28,973 bases of DNA from a virus. Of the stretch, positions 24,801 to 28,973 are shown piece by piece (within the stretch, counting starts at the first letter, position 1; each line of letters begins with the position of its first letter). Under the pieces are notes generated by a model that was not told the origin of the DNA, searched no databases, and was given only the letters and a program-made list of their open reading frames with translations. Both the position numbers and the translations under genes were made by a program. The stretch spans positions 1 to 28,973 of the IMG/VR virus record IMGVR_UViG_3300033148_000167; one strand, 5' to 3'.

Positions 24801-26149
24801 GTAGTAGGGCTAATAGTTAATGGTGTTCCAGTAGATGTTCCTGCTGCACCAGCTGAAACAGAGCTTACTGCTGAACCACCAGAGGCAGCCTGCCACTCTA
24901 TACCTGTCGCTGTGGATGTAAGAACATATCCTACAGCTCCATTAGTTCCTAAAGTGTCTTGTATGTTTGTTGGTATAATTGTTGGAGCGGTAACAGAAGC
25001 TGATCCTGTTAACACTATACTTTGAGCGGAACTGTTTCCGTTAGTAAGTACATCGTTAAGATCAGGATTTACAGAAACATCTGACCATGTAACTCCTCCT
25101 CCAGTTGAGGTTAATACTTGTCCGTTTGTGCCAATATTTCCTCCAGCATTTATAGTGCTTGAAGCTTGAAAGTAAAGCTGCCCTGTAAGATCTATGTCAC
25201 CAGTAAGGTTTATATCTTCAGTTGCAGTATTATTAGCAGTTAAGACAGATTGTAATGTTGCGGCTGTAGCAGAAGCTGCATCCACCCACTGAACACCTGT
25301 TCCAGTTGAGCTTAGAACTTGACCTGCTGTTCCAGAGGAACCTGCTCCGTCTTCTATCGTTCCATCAACTTCAATATCCGCAGTAAATGTATTAGTTCCT
25401 GAGAATGTATTGGTTGAAGCCAATGTCATAGTATTGGTAGCTGAAGTCGTGAAAGCTCCAGTGCCAGCCATATTTATTCCTATGTTGGTTGCCGTATTGC
25501 CTACATTTAAAACTTGCTGTAAACTTGGTGTTGTGCCAGCAGCACTTGACCACTCCACTCCTGTTCCTGCTGAATTGACAGTAAGAACCTGTCCAGCCGT
25601 ACCGACACTACCGCTGTAATCACTTATAGATGTTGTTGCTCCAAAGTCTAAAACAGTTCCTAAATTTACAGAGCTACTAAATGTAGCTACACCACCTACC
25701 GAAAGGTTGGATGCGCTGTCTAAGTTTAATCCGCCTGATGTTACATTGATCGTTCCTTGATCAATATTCATATCCACTAAGGTGGAACTGTTACCGTTAT
25801 CTAAAGTCTGTTGTAGTGTCTGTGTGTTTGATACTGAACTCCACTGTAGTCCAGTAGCTGTAGATGTAAGTACCTGACCTAAAACACCTAAAGAGCCAGA
25901 GTTATCCTGAATGGCAGTCGGAACTAAATTACCATTAACAATCATGTTTCCAGTAAGGAACATATTTGCTACCGCACTGTTACCCTCATTCAAAACAGAC
26001 TGAAGGTCTTGCAATGTAGAGCCGCTTAACAAGTCGCTTACCTTAAATGTAACCGTCTTATTGTTATCGCTAACATCTGTTGCTATAAGTAAGTCGCTTG
26101 CTGTGGGTGTGACCGTGGGGTATACCGAAGTATTTTCAATTTTTGCCAT
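21884..26149 (-). CDS. Giant tail fibre/adhesin with repeat domains and beta-roll C-terminus
   Basis: A 1421-aa, Thr/Ser/Gly-rich protein. The N-terminus (MAKIENTSVYPTVTP, ATDVSDNNKTVTFKVSDLL) matches that of the 185-aa neighbour and is probably a virion-anchoring domain. Residues about 45-420 hold five copies of a unit with G-Q-V-L-T-S-T-x-T-G-x-x-W (near 91, 186, 276, 343 and 407), each usually followed or preceded by a L-Q-x-V-L-x-x-G-N-S/T-A element. Middle units carry YAGGSNVGHVPAGGAAG and a similar copy, plus LRGDNTW, typical of phage fibres. Residues 1208-1390 are eleven V-x-I-G-x-x-A repeats, like YadA/beta-roll heads. The C-terminus KYWEVFINGTLERILLA lacks a recognisable S74 chaperone domain. 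Gaps of 4 and 8 bases to its neighbours. Confidence 0.8.
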   Translation of the reverse strand: MAKIENTSVYPTVTPTASDLLIATDVSDNNKTVTFKVSDLLSGSTLQDLQSVLNEGNSAVANMFLTGNMIVNGNLVPTAIQDNSGSLGVLGQVLTSTATGLQWSSVSNTQTLQQTLDNGNSSTLVDMNIDQGTINVTSGGLNLDSASNLSVGGVATFSSSVNLGTVLDFGATTSISDYSGSVGTAGQVLTVNSAGTGVEWSSAAGTTPSLQQVLNVGNTATNIGINMAGTGAFTTSATNTMTLASTNTFSGTNTFTADIEVDGTIEDGAGSSGTAGQVLSSTGTGVQWVDAASATAATLQSVLTANNTATEDINLTGDIDLTGQLYFQASSTINAGGNIGTNGQVLTSTGGGVTWSDVSVNPDLNDVLTNGNSSAQSIVLTGSASVTAPTIIPTNIQDTLGTNGAVGYVLTSTATGIEWQAASGGSAVSSVSAGAAGTSTGTPLTISPTTGAVSVVSNAYAGGSNVGHVPAGGAAGQYLDGASGAWTALPSGGGTMSSFDIRDGAANTATITDGNIISFLVGTPAFSAGTGMTATVSATDVVTFVNTGITNITGSPDISVTIGADGQAALSFIGGGGSMSSWSIGDNSSTSSITNGDTVNIIGGTGITSTLSGDDITLSTAAVLTQSIATSTSTGFPLAASINTNNLQLTSYAYAGGSNVGYVPTGGTAGTVLAGDGSWVSNTAGMASFGIAGDSGTDTVDTTDNTLSILGTAPISTAVTATNNVTISHDASGVAAAAYSYPSSVTVTAEGHVSAITAGAAPGTMSLWKLAAGATGVYSDIEDSDYVTFNSIGSGIICALSGLGTFASPYVVGIQNNGVLDITGGSGITASASTGSVTLTNDGVLDVSTTDGTFIDMSPTSSTSGSVTVTADLSATGTTDATTFLRGDNTWAVPTLAGNQVNTLTAGANLEITTGSDQGAGNYTGDVTIAYTGPTGSMSNFIVASDGSGTSQFGMNDGNTLNLNNGAGIDVVLSNVAGTKSATITNTGVTSLTSTGNGLNLSANTGAITIENTGVTSLVGGTDITVTPDGTDAGMFTIDYTGSGTGLASWNLAADVGSATIDPTNNDLQILGGTGISTAISQVGGVYYLTINLGSFPISGTQNFIAKFDNPAGTSVGDSRIVDNGNQGKSIGFENTVDTLGYAISAGAGLNGFKLNAGGGYTSTPSFGVNTLDNKLNQNAFGRYNIIVTSDGLNLADPTSAAGDFESNTIVGARIGNTMTDEASTVLMGFGVAENSTNGLTSGDVIIGALAGQNLNSTGGEASVIIGYQAGKNSGSGQKSASVLIGSYAGYSGGNQSALVIGTNAARYNTNHLGSVIIGEDAASDAGYTTQVQSSVLIGYDVQNGTSGNQHSNSIVIGANAYTNYEGSIVIGKGAQNTNGPNTIHIGSAAIPSGNVVTSSVSQGKYWEVFINGTLERILLA
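21986..22528 (-). repeat. Beta-roll IG repeat array at the fibre C-terminus
   Basis: Residues 1208-1388 of the fibre contain about eleven repeats of a V-x-I-G-x-x-A core (TIVGARIG, VLMGFGVA, VIIGALAG, VIIGYQAG, VLIGSYAG, LVIGTNAA, VIIGEDAA, VLIGYDVQ, IVIGANAY, IVIGKGAQ, IHIGSAAI), with spacers of variable length. This pattern is like the left-handed beta-roll heads of trimeric adhesins. It is a protein repeat, not exact DNA repetition. Confidence 0.75.
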
Positions 26150-26157
26150 CTCTTATA

Positions 26158-26715
26158 TTATGTTGTGGATATTAATCTGTACTGAAAGCTTATCCTAATA
26201 CTTCCGTCTCCCTGAGTAGATGGACTCGTTCCCTGAACGAATGTCTCCGCATTAGAAGGAACTGCAAAAGGATAACTTTTAGATATGTCTGAAAACTTAT
26301 TTGTAGCAGAAATAAGAGTTGATGTTGCTGTGTTTAAAAGGGTTGCGTCAAACTCAAAGTAACATGTGGTCGATGAAGGATTGGTATACCCTTGCGGTTG
26401 TATTCTAATCTTAGTTCCAGCAGGAAAGTTAAAAGGTTCAGCTCCCGCTTTATAATAAATAGCTGCGCTTATAGGAACAATCAACGCTGTCCCTTGATCC
26501 AACACAGGTAGTAGTTTTGCTACCGTGTTAATATTTTTTACTTCAGTTGAATCTAAAACCACCTCAGCCTCCGCACCTCCATTTAGAAAATTAGATAAAG
26601 ATCCAATAGTTACTGTTTTGGTAGCGTCACTATTAGTAACATCTGTTACTACAAAGTAATCGCCTGATGTAGGGGGTATATTCGGATAAGCCGAGGTGTT
26701 TTTAATTCTTGCCAT
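26158..26715 (-). CDS. Short fibre-like protein sharing the anchor of the long fibre
   Basis: A 185-aa protein whose first 45 residues (MARIKNTSAYPNIPPTSGDY, FVVTDVTNSDATKTVTIGSL) match the start of the 1421-aa protein encoded 8 bases downstream: MA-K/R-I-x-NTS-x-YP near the beginning and D-V-T/S-(N/D)-x-KTVT after it. The remainder (about 50-185) is a different beta-rich domain, with AALIVPISAAIYYKAGAE-like and KIRIQPQGYTNP stretches and an end IRISFQYRLIST. It may be a short fibre, or an adaptor using the same attachment point. Its ATG overlaps the stop of the coiled-coil gene (TAATG). Confidence 0.7.
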   Translation of the reverse strand: MARIKNTSAYPNIPPTSGDYFVVTDVTNSDATKTVTIGSLSNFLNGGAEAEVVLDSTEVKNINTVAKLLPVLDQGTALIVPISAAIYYKAGAEPFNFPAGTKIRIQPQGYTNPSSTTCYFEFDATLLNTATSTLISATNKFSDISKSYPFAVPSNAETFVQGTSPSTQGDGSIRISFQYRLISTT

Positions 26716-26960
26716 TAGTCTTGTGCTTCTAACTCTTTTTCTGTTACCTCGCCAGTTTCAAGATTAATCACAGCAGTCTCACCATACTTTTCCATAAGGC
26801 TTAACTCATGATTCTTAAATTCTGACTTGATTTCTTCTATTCTTTTACATAGAGTATACTCTTGTAAACTCAAATCTCCCAACTGAGCTTTTAACTTATT
26901 GAACTCAGTGTTTAGTGCTTGAATTGAATCAAGCGTTTCTTTTGCTATTTTCTTAGCCAT
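26715..26960 (-). CDS. Small coiled-coil protein
   Basis: An 81-aa acidic protein, MAKKIAKETLDSIQALNTEF, with a continuous heptad-like helix over about residues 8-60 (LKAQLGDLSLQEYTLCKRIE, IKSEFKNHELSL), then a short turn with NLETGEVTEKE. No membrane segment or enzyme motif. It is the first gene of the fibre transcript: a TATCTTTG element lies 30 bases upstream of its ATG and the short fibre-like gene starts at its stop (TAATG). A fibre assembly helper or virion spacer is possible, but this is guesswork from position. Confidence 0.7.
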   Translation of the reverse strand: MAKKIAKETLDSIQALNTEFNKLKAQLGDLSLQEYTLCKRIEEIKSEFKNHELSLMEKYGETAVINLETGEVTEKELEAQD

Positions 26961-26990
26961 TGCATTAAAATTTAAAAATTAATATTAATG

Positions 26991-26998
26991 CAAAGATA
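26991..26998 (-). promoter_or_regulatory. Promoter element TATCTTTG for the fibre operon
   Basis: TATCTTTG on the minus strand, 30 bases upstream of the ATG at 26960 and 21 bases after the stop of the holin gene. It matches TAnnTTTG; the 30-base distance equals that of the element at 11610-11617. The leader is very AT-rich (for example AATTTTTAAATTTTAATGCA) and lacks a Shine-Dalgarno sequence. Confidence 0.6.
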
Positions 26999-27019
26999 AG
27001 AAAAGTATTGTAATGGTCT

Positions 27020-27427
27020 TTATTTGTTTTCTTTGCTTGATCCTCCAAAGAAGAAGTCAACAATGGTGTTGACCTTACTGGACATAGCTCCAAAGACTGT
27101 GGATATAAATCCTATCTCATACTCTGTAAGAACTACAGTATGAAGAACGAAGTAACTGAACATGGTATAGGTTAAGGCAAAGTAAGCCACAGTAAATAGT
27201 GCGGCTAATATTTTTTGTATAAAGGCATCATCCTTATATAGTGATCTGGCATCCTTTCTATCCTCCACTTCTTTAGCAAAAGCTTCACGCTCTGCTTCAA
27301 GCATTATCTTCTTCAGCTCTAACTTTACCTTCTCTCTTTCCTCGTCTGTTGTAATAATCTCATCAAGTATGCCCTCAGCATTCTCAACTACTTTTCCAAA
27401 CAAACCCCCTAACACTTTATTAATCAT
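27020..27427 (-). CDS. Holin family protein (GTA-type 3TM holin-like)
   Basis: A 135-aa protein. The N-terminus (MINKVLGGLFGKVVENAEGI) is amphipathic, followed by a charged helix with LKKIMLEAEREAFAKEVEDR. Hydrophobic segments lie at about 71-98 (ILAALFTVAYFALTYTMFSY region) and 104-126, then the tail DFFFGGSSKENK. The Asp-Ala-Arg just before the first strong segment, the hydrophobic hairpin and the FFFG-S-S end are typical of the holin family first described for gene-transfer agent release. Such proteins form lesions in the inner membrane that let the wall hydrolase out. It overlaps the DUF5675 gene by 8 bases, as expected in a lysis cassette. Confidence in the family is fairly good. Confidence 0.75.
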   Translation of the reverse strand: MINKVLGGLFGKVVENAEGILDEIITTDEEREKVKLELKKIMLEAEREAFAKEVEDRKDARSLYKDDAFIQKILAALFTVAYFALTYTMFSYFVLHTVVLTEYEIGFISTVFGAMSSKVNTIVDFFFGGSSKENK

Positions 27428-27887
27428 AGTCAGTATATTTTATTGTTACCTCTTCTCCGTTAGCTATTGCTTTTGCGATAGACGGATAAATCCTTTTATA
27501 CGCATTAACACTTTTACCCACGAATCCATCAGGGAGGATTTGATTATTTTCTTGTGCGTCCCCCACAATAAGGCATCCTGCAGTGTGTTCGTCAGTGTTG
27601 CCAGTATGTATAAGGATATACTCAAAATTAGGAACATCAACGATATGCAACATACCACGATGAAGACCAGGATATTTTTTACTATATCTTTCATGAAACC
27701 CTCCTTCTTTTCTTAATTCTATACAATACGTTCCAGCAGGCACTCGTGTTTCACCACGAACTTTTAACACTCTTCTTTCGTCTTCTAAGGTATAACAAAG
27801 AAATCGTCTACCCAGTGGCGTTAACTCAAAAAGCAGACCACTTGTAGAGTCTGCTTCTGAACTAAATCTTAATACTTCTAATTCCAA
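27420..27887 (-). CDS. DUF5675-type protein, candidate cell-wall hydrolase
   Basis: A 155-aa protein of the DUF5675 family, as judged from VPAGTYCIELRKEGGFHERY, then GMLHIVDVPNFEYILIHTGN and HTAGCLIVGD. The combination H94-T-G-N, H101 and T-A-G-C105 resembles the His and Cys active-site arrangement of L,D-transpeptidases (YkuD: H...HGC), which suggests a cysteine-based peptidoglycan enzyme; this is an inference from the motif and not established here. Placed between a 52-aa single-helix protein and a holin, it is the only candidate endolysin in the window; no lysozyme, amidase or other hydrolase gene is seen. It starts 3 bases after the stop of the 52-aa gene. Mechanism unproven. Confidence 0.75.
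   Translation of the reverse strand: MELEVLRFSSEADSTSGLLFELTPLGRRFLCYTLEDERRVLKVRGETRVPAGTYCIELRKEGGFHERYSKKYPGLHRGMLHIVDVPNFEYILIHTGNTDEHTAGCLIVGDAQENNQILPDGFVGKSVNAYKRIYPSIAKAIANGEEVTIKYTDYD
27464..27694 (-). CDS. Possible overprinted membrane protein inside the DUF5675 gene
   Basis: A 76-codon frame in the same direction as the DUF5675 gene but shifted. It starts MKDIVKNILVFIVVCCISLM and has a hydrophobic stretch over about residues 7-35, followed by a polar region rich in Lys. The ATG is preceded by AAGGAGGG with TTTC between, a near-perfect Shine-Dalgarno, although such sites are generally absent here. The bases are constrained by the conserved R-K-E-G-G-F-H codons of DUF5675, so chance is a serious explanation. 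If real, it would be a second holin, antiholin or spanin-like protein of the lysis cassette. Confidence 0.3.
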   Translation of the reverse strand: MKDIVKNILVFIVVCCISLMFLILSISLYILATLTNTLQDALLWGTHKKIIKSSLMDSWVKVLMRIKGFIRLSQKQ

Positions 27888-27890
27888 ACT

Positions 27891-28049
27891 TTACTTTTTA
27901 AGTATTCGGTATATTTTAAAAGCGGTATACCCTATTGCGAGTAGTAGTGATATAAATGTTAGAACTTCGTTGCACTCTGTTAATGTAAGTCCAAGCGCCC
28001 CTGCGTTGGCACCCACTACTGCTGCGGTATCTTTCACTTCGTTATGCAT
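27891..28049 (-). CDS. 52-aa single-helix membrane protein, possible holin or antiholin
   Basis: A small frame starting at ATG 28047-28049 and ending at TAA 27891-27893. It begins MHNEVKDTAAVVGANAGALG, has one hydrophobic helix over about residues 30-45 (LTFISLLLAIGYTAFKIY) and ends with the basic tail RILKK. The N-terminal half is polar to mildly hydrophobic (Ala/Gly/Leu), so a second weak helix is possible. It is 3 bases before the DUF5675 gene and shares a promoter with the rest of the lysis cassette. A pinholin- or antiholin-like role fits the size and place; a structural membrane anchor is an alternative. Confidence 0.65.
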   Translation of the reverse strand: MHNEVKDTAAVVGANAGALGLTLTECNEVLTFISLLLAIGYTAFKIYRILKK

Positions 28050-28110
28050 TTGTATTTGTTGAGACGTATGTAAAGTCCCCCATCCATGTTGTAGTTTGTG
28101 TCCAAATCAT
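28042..28110 (-). CDS. 22-aa micro-ORF upstream of the lysis cassette
   Basis: Between the promoter element and the 52-aa gene lies an ATG at 28108-28110 followed by 22 codons (MIWTQTTTWMGDFTYVSTNT, then N-A), ending with TAA that overlaps the ATG of the next gene by 8 bases. The motif TAACTTTG is 5 bases upstream, the same distance as at the GNAT-like and tail genes. It could be a leader peptide that times the onset of lysis by translational coupling, or simply noncoding leader; the evidence is only spacing. Confidence 0.3.
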   Translation of the reverse strand: MIWTQTTTWMGDFTYVSTNTNA

Positions 28111-28115
28111 AGTGG

Positions 28116-28123
28116 CAAAGTTA
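28116..28123 (-). promoter_or_regulatory. Promoter element TAACTTTG for the lysis cassette
   Basis: TAACTTTG on the minus strand, in the gap after the leucine-rich repeat gene, 5 bases before a 22-codon ORF and 66 bases before the ATG of the 52-aa membrane protein. It matches TAnnTTTG. No terminator hairpin is visible between the repeat gene and this element. Confidence 0.55.
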
Positions 28124-28132
28124 CAAAAAATA

Positions 28133-28973
28133 TTATACAGATCCTCCGTCACTGATTGTCCAGTTATTAGGAGCTGATGTTAGTATGTTTCTTGATGCTG
28201 CGGCTGCACCACCTGCGCTATATTGAGACCCTCCAAAGTCCACCGTCAGTCCGCTATTTACATTCTGATGAGCCCAGCTAACTAAAGTTAGGTTGTAGTT
28301 AGAAGTGCTTAGACCAGTAGCCGATAACATAAATCCTAAATTTACATCACCAAAGTTAGTTATACCCTCTATATTCCAAGCGGCTAAGGATTGGTCGAAG
28401 CTATCGCAGTTGTAGAACATTAAAGCCATATTCCATACCTTAGAAGTGTCCCAGCTATATATATCACCATTAAAATTAAAGCAGTTATAAAACATAGCAT
28501 ACATGTTTACAATTTCAGAATTATTTATTTGCCAATCATTTAAGTCTTGAACAAAATTTCCGCAGCTATTAAACGCTTGAGCAAAAACGTTTATATTGCT
28601 TACGTCCCAACTATTTAAAGGCTGATTAAATGTAGAGCATCCTTTAAAACATTCATCTATTCTTGTTACACCACTTACATCCCAGTTGCCTATAGGTCCG
28701 CTAAAGTTACTACAACCTCTAAACATTCTATAAAAAGAAGTAGTAGAAACAGTAGGAGCGTCTGTAGCTGTACAGGTCATATTAGCGCATCTAAAGAACA
28801 TTGCAATATTATGTATATCTAAAGCTCCCCATCTATTGATATTGTTAAGCTTGAGGTAATCTCCAGGGGCATTAAACTGCCATCCCTGAATAGTACCATC
28901 TATAGATATAGTCTTAGGTGTAGTGTCTGGGGTTTGTAGTTTTACAGATACACTTTCTATTTCTATGTTAGTA
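28133..28973 (-). CDS. Partial BspA-like leucine-rich repeat surface protein
   Basis: The frame is open from the right edge (280 codons visible); the start lies outside the window, and the ATG at 28801 is internal to the repeats. It carries tandem units of about 25 residues with the BspA/DUF285 pattern W-D-V/I-S-x-V-x-x-M-x-x-M-F-x-x-C-x-x-F-(N/D)-x-x-L: GNWDVSGVTRIDECFKGCSTF, NSWDVSNINVFAQAFNSCG, YSWDTSKVWNMALMFYNCD and AAWNIEGITNF. The last 60 residues are a non-repeat cap with LVSWAHQNVNSGL. The upstream part reads TPKTISIDGTIQGWQFNAPG, a typical cap before the repeats. BspA-type proteins bind host surfaces or matrix, and in phages are usually virion-associated adhesins or secreted surface proteins. 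It is likely the end of the structural gene preceding the lysis cassette. Confidence 0.8.
   Translation of the reverse strand, partial: TNIEIESVSVKLQTPDTTPKTISIDGTIQGWQFNAPGDYLKLNNINRWGALDIHNIAMFFRCANMTCTATDAPTVSTTSFYRMFRGCSNFSGPIGNWDVSGVTRIDECFKGCSTFNQPLNSWDVSNINVFAQAFNSCGNFVQDLNDWQINNSEIVNMYAMFYNCFNFNGDIYSWDTSKVWNMALMFYNCDSFDQSLAAWNIEGITNFGDVNLGFMLSATGLSTSNYNLTLVSWAHQNVNSGLTVDFGGSQYSAGGAAAASRNILTSAPNNWTISDGGSV
28351..28855 (-). repeat. BspA/DUF285 leucine-rich repeat array
   Basis: About six protein repeats of roughly 25 residues with conserved Trp-Asp, Met/Ile-Phe and Cys positions. The units are diverged at DNA level, which suggests the array is old; no exact tandem DNA copies are seen. 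Confidence 0.75.

Noticed and set aside
23070-25619. Several plus-strand frames of 60-75 codons, rich in Val, Pro and Ala, opposite the large fibre gene
   Set aside because: They are antisense shadows of a repetitive Thr/Ser/Gly-rich gene; none has a promoter motif or gene-like spacing, and they would be the only plus-strand genes in the window.
27369-27716. A 115-codon plus-strand frame opposite the holin and DUF5675 genes
   Set aside because: It is antisense to two well-supported overlapping genes, has no promoter or ribosome-binding signal and no recognisable domain.
1-28973. tRNA genes, CRISPR arrays, insertion sequences, integrase or attachment sites
   Set aside because: I looked for cloverleaf-like stretches, regularly spaced repeats, terminal inverted repeats and recombinase motifs and saw none; gaps between genes are too short for most of them.

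Overview
The window is a stretch of the late (virion and lysis) region of an AT-rich, tailed double-stranded DNA phage. Every gene I accept lies on the minus strand, so transcription runs from the right end of the window to the left. Gene families and layout fit a short-tailed (podovirus-like) phage of a Bacteroidetes host, probably a marine flavobacterium. The reasons are the portal, capsid and giant tail-nozzle set, which resembles crAss-like and Cellulophaga-type podoviruses; the TAnnTTTG promoter elements (here TATCTTTG or TAACTTTG) in the gaps; and the general lack of Shine-Dalgarno sequences. No integrase, tRNA, CRISPR array or insertion sequence is visible. Both ends cut through a gene.

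Layout in transcription order. (1) 28973-28133: the end of a BspA-type leucine-rich repeat protein, a likely adhesin or host-recognition protein. (2) 28123-27020: a promoter followed by a compact lysis cassette with a 22-codon micro-ORF, a 52-aa one-helix membrane protein, a DUF5675-type protein as candidate wall hydrolase, and a holin with two or three helices. (3) 26998-21884: a promoter, a small coiled-coil protein and two adjacent fibre-like proteins sharing an N-terminal module; the second has 1421 aa and ends in a beta-roll of IG repeats. (4) 21879-20114: small accessory genes, a tandem GroES-like protein, a 2-oxoglutarate/Fe(II) oxygenase and a possible small terminase. (5) 20175-12486: terminase large subunit, portal, a very basic small protein, scaffold and major capsid protein. 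(6) 12418-10487: three smaller genes, probably head or decoration proteins, separated by strong intrinsic terminators and a restart promoter. (7) 10416-1933: a tightly packed tail operon of two connector-like proteins, a 1581-aa nozzle protein and two further tail proteins. (8) 1911-1: a GNAT-like protein and two alanine- or helix-rich proteins that look like internal or ejection proteins.

Together these genes package DNA (TerL, portal), build the head (scaffold, capsid, decoration), build a short tail (connectors, nozzle, distal proteins), recognise the cell (fibres, LRR protein) and open it (lysis cassette). The observations I find most useful are the promoter motif at most transcription-unit starts, including three sites so close to an ATG that leaderless mRNA is predicted; an exact 18-bp promoter repeat, one copy embedded in the 3' end of the terminase gene; alternating terminators and promoters in the head module; a small cysteine-ended module present three times in two neighbouring tail proteins; the tandem GroES-like protein; and a possible membrane ORF overprinted in the DUF5675 gene. 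I see no clearly new multi-gene defence or signalling system. All functions are judged by eye from translated sequence, without database searches.
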